Shown: in pieces, positions 38,016 through 47,449 of the stretch
Layout: each line of letters opens with the position of its first letter
Numbering within the stretch: the stretch's first letter is position 1
Source: Anastatus disparis
Lineage: Eukaryota > Arthropoda > Insecta > Hymenoptera > Eupelmidae
Reading direction: 5' to 3'
Length of the DNA stretch: 64,000 nt
Assembly (NCBI GenBank): GCA_017163975.1
Contig: JAFFSR010000218.1
Span: 2,542,001 to 2,606,000 of the forward strand
The notes under the pieces: generated by a model
Databases searched by the model: none
What the model saw: only the letters and a program-made list of their open reading frames with translations
What the model was told of the DNA's origin: nothing
Program-made: the position numbers and the translations under genes

Positions 38016-38591
38016 TTATATATGTCCTTTGGCCATATTCAGGTGGAATATGAATCGAGGACAATGTTTGTCGCTTGAGCTGAAATTGCCGAGGGCGCGC
38101 GAAGCGCGCCCGAGGTAGATTTCTGCTCAAGCGGCAAACATTGTTCGAGATTCAGATTCCACCTGAATAAATGGCCAAAGGACATAGATGATTTTATGTC
38201 CGAAGTAGGCCGTATGAGGAAATATAACTTATTAGTTGAAAATATTAATCTTTTTTTGAATACTTTTAAAATTAAATTTTAGTTCTATTGATTTTTTCTT
38301 TTGTTTCTTAGATTGACATTTTGTAATGAGTATAGCTGCTGTCGAAGCGCGAGTCATTTTTTTTCACTAACCTACGTTCAATATGATTGCTCTTTGACAT
38401 ATGGAACGAAACATAGTAGGATCGGTGATGCCATATTGATTTCTCCTGAGACATATTGAGACTCAATATGTCTCAGGAAGACATATAATTCTTGCAATAA
38501 GTCGAGGAGCGCGTCTGAGACATATGGGATGCCAATACAAATTTAGCATCCTCTTTACATACTGACACGAATACGGCCTACGAGGACATAA
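38013..38591. repeat. 579-bp foldback element, copy 1 of a tandem dimer
   Basis: Contains three palindromes. The first (38021-38185) is a long hairpin from TATGTCCTTTGGCC to GGCCAAAGGACATA with the tip GGGCGCGCGAAGCGCGCCC. The second joins TTATGTCC..GTAGGCCGTAT near 38193 with ATACGGCCTAC..GGACATAA at the right end. The third is a perfect 35-bp palindrome at 38444-38478 (CCTGAGACATATTGAG and its inverse). There is no ORF. Nearly identical copies follow at 38592 and at 48860. Confidence 0.88.
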
Positions 38592-39172
38592 TAGTTATAT
38601 ATGTCCTTTGGCCATATTCAGGTGGAATATGAATCGAGGACAATGTTTGTCGCTTGAGCTGAAATTGCCGAGGGCGCGCGAAGCGCGCCCGAGGTAGATT
38701 TCTGCTCAAGCGGCAAACATTGTTCGAGATTCAGATTCCACCTGAATAAATGGCCAAAGGACATAGATGATTTTATGTCCGAAGTAGGCCGTATGAGGAA
38801 ATATAACTTATTTGTTGAAAATATTAATCTTTTTTTGAATACTTTTAAAATTAAATTTTAGTTCTATTGATTTTTTCTTTTGTTTCTTAGATTGACATTT
38901 TGTAATGAGTATAGCTGCTGTCGAAGCGCGAGTCATTTTTTTTTCACTAACCTACGTTCAATATGATTGCTCTTTGACATATTGAACGAAACATAGTAGG
39001 ATCGGTGATGCCATATTGATTTCTCCTGAGACATATTGAGACTCAATATGTCTCAGGAAGACATATAATTCTTGCTATAAGTCGAGGAGCGCGTCTGAGA
39101 CATATGGGATGCCAATACAAATTTAGCATCCTCTTTACATACTGACACGAATACGGCCTACGAGGACATAAA
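38592..39172. repeat. 579-bp foldback element, copy 2 of a tandem dimer
   Basis: Directly joined head to tail to copy 1 without intervening sequence and differing from it at only a few bases, for example TTTGTTG instead of TTAGTTG near 38811. The pair sits as one block inside the TA microsatellite. Confidence 0.88.
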
Positions 39173-39189
39173 TATATATATATATTAGA

Positions 39190-40035
39190 AATTTCACGTA
39201 AACTCACACATTAAAAAATTAAAAGTCGCTAATAGCTCTGGGCATATATATCATTTTATATAATAAATTTTTGTAATGAAATTTTATACATAGGTGCGAC
39301 ATTGATTATAAATTTATTTATAAACCTAAAATATTTGCGAGATTTTAAACAATAAAAATTTTCTGTAAATTACATTTATTATTTATGGAGTTTCGTAATT
39401 TAGAATTACACATTTATAAATTTTATTAAAAAAAGTCTATTTATCCAAAATTTCTAAGTAAATGAAAGACATGGAAACATTCATCACAATATTTCAATGA
39501 CAATCGAATATTTTATGCTGAACCATTTTTATTTTCCTGTAACTTTTGAACGGATTGAGCTTTTCGGATAAAAATTGTTTTCTATCGAAAGGATTTAATC
39601 TCAATTTTTCAAAAAATATTGTTTTAACAAAAAAAAATGTTTAAAAGTGAATGGAAAAATTTTAATGTCACAGAGAACAATAATATTATTATTACTGATT
39701 CTAATAAAGACAAAAATATCAAAAGGTCATAATTTTTATTTAAAAGTAACCTAAGGCCCTAACTTATAACCAAATCAAGGGTAGACGTAGGTGAGTCCTT
39801 TCTTTTTATAGAGGTGTAATAGGGTTCAATAAATTACAAAGTAAACGTGAAAAATGTAAAAATTTTAATATAACTAAAGTTTAAAATTTTTAAAATGTCT
39901 GTAAAACTTATACCTGTTCAAAGACCCGAATTTGTAACCTTTACTTGAGTATCATGTTATGTTCAAATAGTATAGTTATTAATTATTATATGAGTAGCAC
40001 GTGATACTCAAGTGACATTCATAAATTCAGGTATA
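39190..40035. other. AT-rich intergenic DNA, no gene seen
   Basis: No coding stretch or repeat unit that I can support. Confidence 0.5.
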
Positions 40036-40037
40036 AG

Positions 40038-40157
40038 GTAAATGTTCTAACCACCTTAAGAATAGTACCACCCCGAAGAATACAAAGATCAATGACCACT
40101 TTAAGAAACTGACCCCACGGGTGGCCAGTTTCTTAAGGTGGCCATTGATTGGGATGT
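40038..40157. repeat. short foldback element (MITE-like)
   Basis: The outer ends AAGGTAAATGTT and AACATCCC..GTTTACCTT type sequence mirror each other, and the inner stem pairs GATCAATGACCACTTTAAG with CTTAAGGTGGCCATTGAT around CCCCACGGG. About 120 bp, no ORF. Confidence 0.65.
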
Positions 40158-40159
40158 TT

Positions 40160-41098
40160 ACCTTAACTGTTAAGATTTACAATAGATGTTTATTTCCAAT
40201 GAAAGACTCCTGTAAAATTCTTCATGATTGACAATAGTTCTGTAGTTGAATACTGTTTATTGAGCACCTTTATAATAAAATATTTATGGTTAAGGCGACT
40301 ACGGAGGTTGGGTTGAATTCCTTTATGTAGTTTAAAAATTATGGTTTTATTTTACAATGCTTTTTGATTTTTCAAGTTTTTCACTATTCTGCAGTTTTCA
40401 AAGAATGATGAATTGTTAAAATATCTGAAAAATATCAAAAATATAACTAAAAATGGAATATTCTACTAACCATCTAATTATTAGAAATATCGAATCTAAT
40501 GAAAACTTTTATTTGATGTATTTATTCTGATATATTCTAAAATTTTAATTCATAAATTGGTTTTTCAGATTAACTTTTTTTCGAAATGTTTACATCTCAT
40601 TAAAAAATTCATAATTTTTAATCATACACAAATTCAAATGATAAAGAGATATTTCAAGAAGGACCTTTAAAATTCTTCCTTTTTATTATTATATCATGAT
40701 ATTTTATATAAAATAAATAAAAACTACATTTTCATTAAAATGAACTTTTTTACAATATGATGTTTTAAAAAAGTGCGTTACGATTTCGAAAAAAAATAAT
40801 GTACGGGTGTTTATTATATATATTTAAAAAGGAATGAAATTAAAGTTATTAATATTGCTCTTTTTTGTTTGCCATATTCTGGAGTGTACGATACTATTTT
40901 CCATTTACTACATTTGTACAAATTTTAAAAAAAGACAAAACAAAAAATTTGATTTTTTGTTAAAAAAACGCCTTATTTCAATTATTTTGACGTTAAAAAT
41001 TAAAAATATTCAGAATGGAAAAACAATTTTGAAGCAGAGTGCTGGCAAAAATTTATGAGAAGCTAATACGGAGGTCAGATGAATCAGATATACGTATT
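40160..41098. other. AT-rich intergenic DNA, no gene seen
   Basis: The frame at 40834-41058 starts with a hydrophobic run but consists of AT-driven residues and has no family resemblance or splice context. Not called. Confidence 0.45.
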
Positions 41099-41099
41099 T

Positions 41100-41300
41100 T
41101 TTTTAAATTTTATTTAACGTCGCTAAATTTATGCTATCATTGTAATGCTAATTAGCGACGGAGATCATTTCAGCGTGTTTATGAACTTCAGCACATGTAA
41201 CGTACAGTGGTGCTTGTATAAATCGGCCGAAAGCGGGATTCGAACTCGGGACCTCGAGATTACGAGTCCATCGCTCTACCAATTGTACTACTGAAGACCT
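41100..41300 (-). repeat. tRNA-derived SINE
   Basis: Well-preserved minus-strand copy: TTTAACGTCGCTAAATTTAT and CTAATTAGCGACGGAG (3' block), GTACAGTGGTGCTTGTAT (body), and AGCGGGATTCGAACTCGGG with TCGCTCTACCAATTG (head). Confidence 0.87.
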
Positions 41301-42200
41301 TTATCTATGATTATTATACTAAATGATAAAATGATATTTGCACTCCTCAGTCAGTGATCCGATCTGCTCTGACCAGATCTGAATAAAATTTGTTGTCACC
41401 TGAATTTATATTTTTCAATATCAAAAATTTAATTATTTTATATACTTATGAAATTCTTCAATAAAAAAATTTCATTATTTAAAAGAAACATTAGCAATCT
41501 CTGTTATTTTTATTTTATCAATGATATGATATTTCTTTAATAGATTTAAATTTTTAACAAAAAAATTTATTATATTTCATGGTTGATTAAAGAAAGGCTG
41601 TTATTATTAAATTTTACGCTAATATTTTTGGTAAAATTTCACGTTAAATTTAAACATGTTCAGAATTATTTCTTTTTTTTAAATTTCTTTTTTTATAAAA
41701 ATTTATTTCTGCTTCTTAAACATAAAAGCATTTTTTAATACATTAATGAAACATTATTCATTTTTTAATTATTAAGACAAGAAATAGTTTAAACTGAAAT
41801 TAATTTTTTATGAAATTAAATATCGCTTTTGACGTAAAAAATTTTAAAATCAATATAATATGTGTTTTGATATAAAACATGTAAAATAATAATCAAAGTT
41901 TTAAATAAACTTTTTGATTACGGTTAATTAGTTTCTCTAGTTAAGACTAACTAAAGCTTGAAAACCCAGAAAGGTTTTAAAATTATTTCCCGCGCTCGAA
42001 CACGCGGATGGATTTTGATTTCTTGCTTCGAAAATAATAATTAAATAATAAGAAAAAGTAAATTTAAAAAGAATTTCAACGTGGTGAGTTTTTAAAATTC
42101 TTAAAATTTGATTTACAATATTCAAAATTTTTTTTCCAGCCAGTACTTTCCCACGTTCCCAGACGTACCAATACCCTCAAAGCACCCTTCAACCATAAAG
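41301..42200. other. AT-rich intergenic DNA, no gene seen
   Basis: AT-rich background up to the first hairpin-cluster promoter. The minus-strand frame at 41937-42125 is not supported. Confidence 0.45.
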
Positions 42201-42229
42201 GCTAACTTAGAATATTTGAATCGTTGCAT

Positions 42230-42600
42230 TTGCAAGTCCTCGATTTAAGTAATCCTTCCCTATATTCGACAAATTATATGACACCGAGACGCGTTCAGGT
42301 AAAAGCAATAGGAAACGAAATAACAAGGATCAAGAGGCTGAAGACGTAGTAGGCGACGCAGACCGCGAAGGTTATATATATATAAATATGTAAGTTTGCA
42401 ATTTCTCAAAGGGAAAAACCTAAATATCGGTTAAATTTTTTCGAACTTACAATATTACCTGAGTCATATAAATAGTCTTCGCAAAATAGCTAGAACGTCA
42501 TTAGTTTCTGGACAGTTGAAGTCTTCACGTCGGCCAGTAAAAGTTTTGCTTGTAACGAAAAGAACGCCGCTCGGTTGTGTTTAAATGAATTTTAAAATTC
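42230..42600 (+). promoter_or_regulatory. promoter-like region of hairpin cluster I
   Basis: Corresponds in order and sequence to the region at 58200-58920 before cluster II. Shared blocks are TTCAGGTAAAAGCA, GGATC(A/G)AGAGG, TATATATAAATATGTA, AAATATCGG, ATTACCTGAGTC, CAGTTGAAGTCTTCAC and CGGTTGTGTTTAA. It holds a CAGGTAA at 42296-42302, its inverse TTACCTG at 42455-42461 and a TATAAATA at 42467-42474 right after it. CAGGTAA is a variant of the Zelda (TAGteam) site that activates early zygotic genes in insects. The TATA box makes a start near 42500-42515 likely. Confidence 0.6.
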
Positions 42601-42844
42601 CATACAAATATCTGAATTGATATCGTTGGTTGTACTTGGCTTTTTTTTCAAACTTATTGCACAGTGTTGTTTTATGTGACTTTACACATGTAGTTACCAA
42701 CTTTGAAGCTTCTCGAATTTTGCAAATTTAAAAAAATTGTATTACCACTTAAAAAAATCTATGAAATCTATGAAAACATCTTAATTTATAATGAGGAATT
42801 TTCGCTAAAAATAATACCATTATAGAACCACAAAAATCAAAGAT

Positions 42845-42932
42845 GCAGTTATGTTCGTTGGTATACTAATGTGATGTGTGTTATAAATAATAAAAATTCA
42901 TATCACAATACGTGTATCGCGAACATCGCTGC
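42845..42932 (+). ncRNA. miRNA-like hairpin, family C copy 1
   Basis: GCAGTTATGTTCGTTGG pairs with CGCGAACATCGCTGC, and ATGTGATGTG with CATATCACA, around an A-rich loop of about 15 bases. The 3p arm begins UAUCACAAUACG, one base off the miR-2/2944 seed. Confidence 0.65.
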
Positions 42933-43064
42933 TGAAAATCATCGAAACATTATCAACTTTACGAATAATAATATATGGCTACAGATTTTATTCATTGAGA
43001 CCAAACGACAAGAAAATCAGCAACGATAAAACCGAAAGATAAAAATTAAGTTCTGTCTGTTCTT

Positions 43065-43122
43065 TTTTGGTGATCTAAGCTGTAGAAAAAATTACAAAAT
43101 TCTAGAATTGGATCGTCAAAAA
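43065..43122 (+). ncRNA. miR-9/miR-4-like hairpin, copy 1
   Basis: TTTTGGTGATCTAAGCTGTAG pattern on the 5' arm pairs with CTAGAATTGGATCGTCAAAA. The CUUUGGU seed is altered here to UUUUGGU, unlike the copies at 44581 and 46733. Confidence 0.6.
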
Positions 43123-43207
43123 GTAACAGTCTTGAACAAATCTTCAGGATACCAGTGAAATATTAAAAAATTACAAATTAAGAAAATAAACGGTAATGGA
43201 ATTTATT

Positions 43208-43262
43208 GCAACTCTTGCTGTGACATGTAGCATTTAGATTATCGTATCACAGCAGGAGTTGC
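43208..43262 (+). ncRNA. miR-2944/miR-6-like hairpin, copy 1
   Basis: GCAACTCTTGCTGTGACATG pairs with CGTATCACAGCAGGAGTTGC over about 20 positions with one mismatch and wobble pairs. The 3p arm starts UAUCACAG at 43245, giving the AUCACAG seed of the miR-2/6/11/2944 group on its usual arm. Confidence 0.8.
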
Positions 43263-43347
43263 CGATATATTCTAGTGTACAACAGACAACAAATAAAATT
43301 GTTTTTTTTTTTTAAATAAAGACACATTGAAGATTTAAGTGCGTAAG

Positions 43348-43413
43348 ATGAGACGAACGTTATCCAGCCATGGCGCTGTAATTAAAAGTGCGTCACTGGG
43401 TAACGTTTATCCC
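43348..43413 (+). ncRNA. miR-309/miR-3-like hairpin, copy 1
   Basis: GAGACGAACGTTATCCAG pairs with CTGGGTAACGTTTATCCC. The 3p arm starts UCACUGGG at 43393, the exact CACUGGG seed of insect miR-3, miR-309 and miR-318, and continues UAACGUUUAUCC, similar to miR-309. Confidence 0.8.
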
Positions 43414-43454
43414 TTCTTAGCTCTTTCTTTGCATCTAAAAATATAATAATTTTT

Positions 43455-43686
43455 CTTAAGAGGCGGCCGTATAGTTCTGTTCTTGTCTAATCTAAATTTT
43501 CGTTATAATTAGTAAACTAAATATTTTTATACAAAGGTAAGGGCAGAGCCCAATAGATTTAAGGATAAACAAACGATTCTATTCTATGAAAAAAATATAA
43601 AATTTTCATTAGTTTTCGAGTGAAGTCTGAAACGGAAAAAGAGTTGAACACTTCAATCAAATTTAACTATACGGCCTCCTCTTAAG
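43455..43686. repeat. MITE with TTAA ends (piggyBac type) inside cluster I
   Basis: The left end CTTAAGAGGCGGCCGTATAG is mirrored by the right end CTATACGGCCTCCTCTTAAG. The TTAA at each border fits the TTAA target duplication of piggyBac-type elements. 232 bp, no ORF. It lies between the miR-309-like and family D hairpins of the first unit. Confidence 0.78.
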
Positions 43687-43786
43687 TGTCATTTTTTGCA
43701 TATAAACAAATTATTCAGGCGAATCTTTAATCCTCCGTTTTGTACTATATACTTTATGTATAATTTTGAGTAAGAAGATCAAAGCT

Positions 43787-43871
43787 TACAGTCATAATTG
43801 CCGGTGTCATAGTATGCCTTATGATTTTATTGTATTACATTAGGCACTATGATTCCGCAATATTGATTGTA
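43787..43871 (+). ncRNA. miRNA-like hairpin, family D copy 1
   Basis: Long stem of about 35 positions. CATAGTATGCCTTATG pairs with CATTAGGCACTATG, and outside it TACAGTCATAATTGCCGG pairs with CCGCAATATTGATTGTA. The putative 3p arm UUAGGCACUAUG has no seed that I can assign. A CAGGTAAGG (possible splice donor or regulatory site) follows at 43914. Confidence 0.65.
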
Positions 43872-44310
43872 CATTATCAACATGATCTTAGCGAAATATC
43901 TTAGATTCTATCCCAGGTAAGGATGTTTTTTTTAATTCATAACTTTGATACAATCGCAATAAAAAAGTTGAACTAATGAAAAATTAAAAAATTAATTTAA
44001 ATAGTTTTTAATTTATAATTTCTTATCTTAATTATTATATTGAGGTAGAGATAAAACCTAATAATGAAATCTAGTTTAAGGGTACATGTCAAATAAATAA
44101 TGTTGAAAAATAAAATTTTAATAGATAAGTCTTCAGTGACAGACTCTTGTAAAACATTAAAATAAATTTTCGTTATACGTTTTATGTTATTTTAAATAAT
44201 ATGGATTGTTACATCTAAACACCGGTACATCGTCTTAAATAGCGGTAAGAATTTTTTCACCAAAAAAAATGTTTTTTGAATAAATCAATATTACGTTTTT
44301 ACTACTAAAG

Positions 44311-44395
44311 ATGCAGTTATGTTTGCCGATACAGTCATGTGGTATGTGTTGAATAAAAATTCATATCACATGTCGGGTATCGTGAACATGGCTGT
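44311..44395 (+). ncRNA. miRNA-like hairpin, family C copy 2
   Basis: ATGCAGTTATGTTTGCCGATA pattern pairs with TATCGTGAACATGGCTGT, and ATGTGGTATGTG with CATATCACAT. The 3p arm begins UAUCACAUGUCGG. A short ORF over this stretch is not a gene. Confidence 0.65.
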
Positions 44396-44580
44396 TAAAA
44401 ATCAACATATTATCCAGTCATCAACTAATCATGAAAATTTACTCATTTATAATTCTGAAGATATAGCAGTTATTTGTTATTGTAAAAAAATAAACAAGTA
44501 GAGAATTTATATACTGAGATGAATAACAAGTAAATCACCAGCAATGAAACGCAAAGTTAAACATAAAGTTCTGATTGATT

Positions 44581-44640
44581 TTCTTTGGTGATCTAGCTGT
44601 GGAATGAATTATGAATTTTCCAAGTTGGATCGTCAAAAAG
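44581..44640 (+). ncRNA. miR-9/miR-4-like hairpin, copy 2
   Basis: The 5' arm reads UCUUUGGUGAUCUAGCUGUG from 44582 and pairs, with wobble pairs, with TTTTCCAAGTTGGATCGTCA. The CUUUGGU seed and the following GAUCUAGCUGU match the miR-9 family (miR-4 has the same 5' arm seed). The mature arm and register are as in miR-9. Confidence 0.8.
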
Positions 44641-44721
44641 TAACAGTCTTGAACAAATCATCCAAATATCTTAAGAAGATTTGAATTTCAGAAGTGAAGA
44701 AAAAATGATGATAGAATTTGA

Positions 44722-44778
44722 CGAAACTCTTGTTTTGATGTGTAGCATTTAGATAATCATATCAACATAGGAGTTTCG
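44722..44778 (+). ncRNA. miR-2944/miR-6-like hairpin, copy 2 (seed changed)
   Basis: CGAAACTCTTGTTTTGATGTG pattern pairs with CATATCAACATAGGAGTTTCG. The stem is kept by paired changes relative to copy 1, but the 3p seed is now AUCAACA. Confidence 0.75.
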
Positions 44779-44892
44779 TGAATTCTCTTATTCAAGCTAC
44801 AATATATAAAATATAATATGTTTTTTTATCAAAGAAAAAAGAAGATATTCAAATAAAATTATGTACCTAATGACGATTAAAGTGCGCAGGAT

Positions 44893-44953
44893 GGGACGAA
44901 CGTTATCACAGTTATGGCGGCGTGATTTTTCGCCACTGGATAACATTCGTCCC
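44893..44953 (+). ncRNA. miR-309-like hairpin, copy 2
   Basis: GGGACGAACGTTATC pairs with GGATAACATTCGTCCC with few interruptions, and GGCG with CGCC at the loop side. The 3p arm reads CCACUGGAUAACAUUCGUCC, the family pattern with a changed seed base. Confidence 0.75.
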
Positions 44954-45202
44954 ATGCAGGCTCTTTTTTTGCATATTGGAATTTGCAGTTTTATTAATAT
45001 TTAGAAATTTTAGCAATATAATTGTAACGTTTATTTTGATAACCATGTTAAATACGTAGAGAAATTGTTTAATTTGTATTTCGATCGCATATTATTTCTA
45101 TGATACATTAGTAGCAATAAATAAGGTTCTATTGACAAGTTTTAAATATTTAGTAATTAAAATTTAAAAAAAGACAATTTTTGTTATTTTTGAAGTTAAT
45201 TT

Positions 45203-45269
45203 AATAGGTACCTTGATCGAGAATGTATGAAATTTTTATATGCAGCATACCTCGACTTGGTATCTATTG
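45203..45269 (+). ncRNA. miRNA-like hairpin, family E copy 1
   Basis: AATAGGTACCTTGATCGAG pairs with CTCGACTTGGTATCTATT, and GTATG with GCATAC, around an AT-rich loop. The second copy is at 59416. No known seed was recognised. Confidence 0.6.
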
Positions 45270-45341
45270 AATTATTTCATGCAATCTCATCTGACGATCT
45301 CATCTGACTTTTGTAGTATACTTCAGTATAAGCGAGTCGGA

Positions 45342-45399
45342 AGGTACAATCGTATCTCATATGTTTTCATTATAATATTCATAGGGAACTGTTGTACCT
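45342..45399 (+). ncRNA. miRNA-like hairpin, family F copy 1
   Basis: AGGTACAATCGTATCTCATATG pattern pairs with ATTCATAGGGAACTGTTGTACC. The flanks AGCGAGTCGG and TAGCTCGTTC may extend the stem. A better-preserved copy lies at 63663. Confidence 0.6.
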
Positions 45400-45521
45400 A
45401 GCTCGTTCGGTATACATTAATCAAGGGAAATTTCTTCAAAATAACGAGGTTATAGCTTTTTAAATTTTGAATCACATCTACAATTGGAAAAATCTTTATA
45501 AGGATTAATAATTGTAGATAA

Positions 45522-45592
45522 GTATTCGTGTATCATAACGTCGTAATGTTTTACAATGAATGTTCATTAGACGTTGTGCAATGCACGGGTAT
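45522..45592 (+). ncRNA. miRNA-like hairpin, family G copy 1
   Basis: GTATTCGTGTATCATAACGTC pattern pairs with GACGTTGTGCAATGCACGGG..AT, and GTAATG with CATTAG at the loop. The second copy is at 47056. A minus-strand ORF across it is a by-product. Confidence 0.6.
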
Positions 45593-45835
45593 TTGCTACT
45601 AACAAACATCTTCAATTCGTTGTTCAGCTTATGGGTGAGTAAATTTATAGAAGAAAAAGCTACAAGTCTATGTGAATGAATTTTTGGACCAGCCAAATTA
45701 TCTTCGAATGGTTTACTATGAAATATTTTATTTTATTAAAATTTATTCATATTTAGTTATAATATTAACAAAAATCAATAATATTACTTTAAAATAATTG
45801 AAACTCTAGACGCATACTTTTCAAGACAAATACAC

Positions 45836-45893
45836 GGGTACAAAGCTTTTTTATATGTTTAAATTAAAGTTCATATAGAAGCTTTGGTCCTCG
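45836..45893 (+). ncRNA. miRNA-like hairpin, family H copy 1
   Basis: GGGTACAAAGCTTTTTTATATG pattern pairs with CATATAGAAGCTTTGGTCCTC around an AT-rich loop. Copies are at 47384 and 63931, the latter almost identical including about 150 bp of upstream flank. Confidence 0.62.
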
Positions 45894-46000
45894 GGAATTT
45901 GTTTTGGAAAAATCTTCAGGTACTTGCTACGACTAAAAATCGAAACATCATCTTAAGATTTTGATTTTATTCGCCAAAAATGTTTGTTTTTAATATTAAT

Positions 46001-46088
46001 GCAGTTATGTTCGTTGGTACATCAATGTGATGTGTGTTATAAATGATAAAATTTCATATTACATTACGTGTATCGCGAACATCGCTGA
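46001..46088 (+). ncRNA. miRNA-like hairpin, family C copy 3
   Basis: Very similar to copy 1: GCAGTTATGTTCGTTGGTAC against GTATCGCGAACATCGCTG. The 3p arm begins UAUUACAUUACG, so the UAUCACA start is lost here. Confidence 0.62.
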
Positions 46089-46483
46089 TGAAGATCAACA
46101 TGTTATCAAGTCATTGAGGCTAGAATTTCAATGAGAATTTTAATTAGAATTTTATGTATAATTTCTCGTAAGAAGATCAAAGTTTACAGTGATAACTTTG
46201 ATATAATCGCAATAAAAGAGTTGAACTAATGAAAAGGGAAACAAATTTTTGTAATAAGTTTAAAGCTGCATGTCAAATAAATAATATTAAAAATAAGTCT
46301 TTGGGTAACGGACTCTGGTAATGACATTAAAATAAATTTTCGTTACACGTTTTATGTTACTCAGATACTTGTTACATCTAAATATCGATATATCATCTTA
46401 AGTTACAGTAAGAATTTTTTCACCAAAAACAATACTTTTATGGATACGCAGAAATTTAAATTACTTTTTCACTATCAAAGATT

Positions 46484-46560
46484 CAGTTATGTTCGCTGGT
46501 GCAGTAGTGTGATATGTGCTAAAAATTCATATCACATTACAGGCACGGCGAACATGGCTG
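46484..46560 (+). ncRNA. miRNA-like hairpin, family C copy 4
   Basis: The best stem of the family. CAGTTATGTTCGCTGGTGCA pairs with GGCACGGCGAACATGGCTG, and GTGTGATATG with CATATCACAT. The 3p arm begins UAUCACAUUACAGG. Confidence 0.7.
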
Positions 46561-46732
46561 TTGAAAATGAACATATTATCCAGACATAAATATATCATAA
46601 TCACGAAACTTTACGATCCTGCAGGTATAGCGATTTTTTGTTGTTATAAAAAATAATATATAAGTAGAGAACTTATCTATTGAGATAAATAGCAAGTAAA
46701 TCACCAACAACGAATATAAAGTTCTGATTGAT

Positions 46733-46792
46733 TTTCTTTGGTGATCTAGCTGTGGAATGAATTATGAATTTTCCAAGTTGGATCGTCAAAAA
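46733..46792 (+). ncRNA. miR-9/miR-4-like hairpin, copy 3
   Basis: Practically identical to copy 2 at 44581: UCUUUGGUGAUCUAGCUGUG from 46735, pairing with TTTTCCAAGTTGGATCGTCA. Confidence 0.8.
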
Positions 46793-46876
46793 GTAACAGT
46801 CTTGAACGAATCTTCAAAGGATCTGAAAAAGATATGAATTTCACAAGCAAAAAAAATAAATGATTATGGAATTTGA

Positions 46877-46933
46877 CGAAACTCTTGTTTTGATGTGTAG
46901 CATTTAGATAATCATATCAACATTGGAGTTTCG
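46877..46933 (+). ncRNA. miR-2944/miR-6-like hairpin, copy 3 (seed changed)
   Basis: Near copy of the hairpin at 44722, with CATATCAACATTGGAGTTTC on the 3' arm. Seed AUCAACA. Confidence 0.75.
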
Positions 46934-47055
46934 TGAATCTCCTTAATCAAGCTGCAATGTATAAAATATGTTATCTGTTTTTTTATTGAAGAAACAAGAG
47001 GATATTTAAATTTTTTAATTGGGAACATCTTCAAAAGGATTAATAATTGTAGATA

Positions 47056-47128
47056 AGTGTTCGTGTACCATAACGTCGTAATGCTTCACAATGAATTTTC
47101 ATTAGACGTTGTGCAATGCGCGAATATT
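47056..47128 (+). ncRNA. miRNA-like hairpin, family G copy 2
   Basis: GTGTTCGTGTACCATAACGTC pattern pairs with GACGTTGTGCAATGCGCGAA. It shares flanking TTAATAATTGTAGATAAG with copy 1. Confidence 0.6.
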
Positions 47129-47383
47129 TTTTACTAACAAACATCTTGATATCTTAGTTCAGCTTATTAAGTAATTTTTATGAAAATAATGCTTATATCA
47201 AGGTTCATAAAAGAAAAAATTACATAAATTTTTAGATTAACTAAATTAACTGCCAATTATTTACAATAAAGTACTTTATTAAGAATTTAATTATATTTAT
47301 TTATTATCATGTATTTTACAAAATTCAATAATATTGTTTTTAAATCATTGAAATTCTGCGGGTACTTTTAAAGAGAAATGTTT

Positions 47384-47440
47384 GGGTACAAAGCTTTGTT
47401 GTATGTCCAAATTCAAATGCATGTAAAAGCTTTGGTCTTC
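47384..47440 (+). ncRNA. miRNA-like hairpin, family H copy 2
   Basis: GGGTACAAAGCTTTGTTGTATG pattern pairs with GCATGTAAAAGCTTTGGTCTTC. The loop is AATTCAAA. Confidence 0.6.
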
Positions 47441-47449
47441 GAGAACTTT

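Noticed and set aside
43820..43853. Family D 3p arm UUAGGCAC as a miR-124 relative
   Set aside because: It differs within the miR-124 seed (UAGGCAC against AAGGCAC), and the rest of the arm does not match.
44319..44501. Small ORFs inside the hairpin clusters (also 45505, 60684, 61005, 62419, 50024)
   Set aside because: They run across hairpin arms, are not kept between sister copies and have no protein features. Conservation follows the stems, not the codons.
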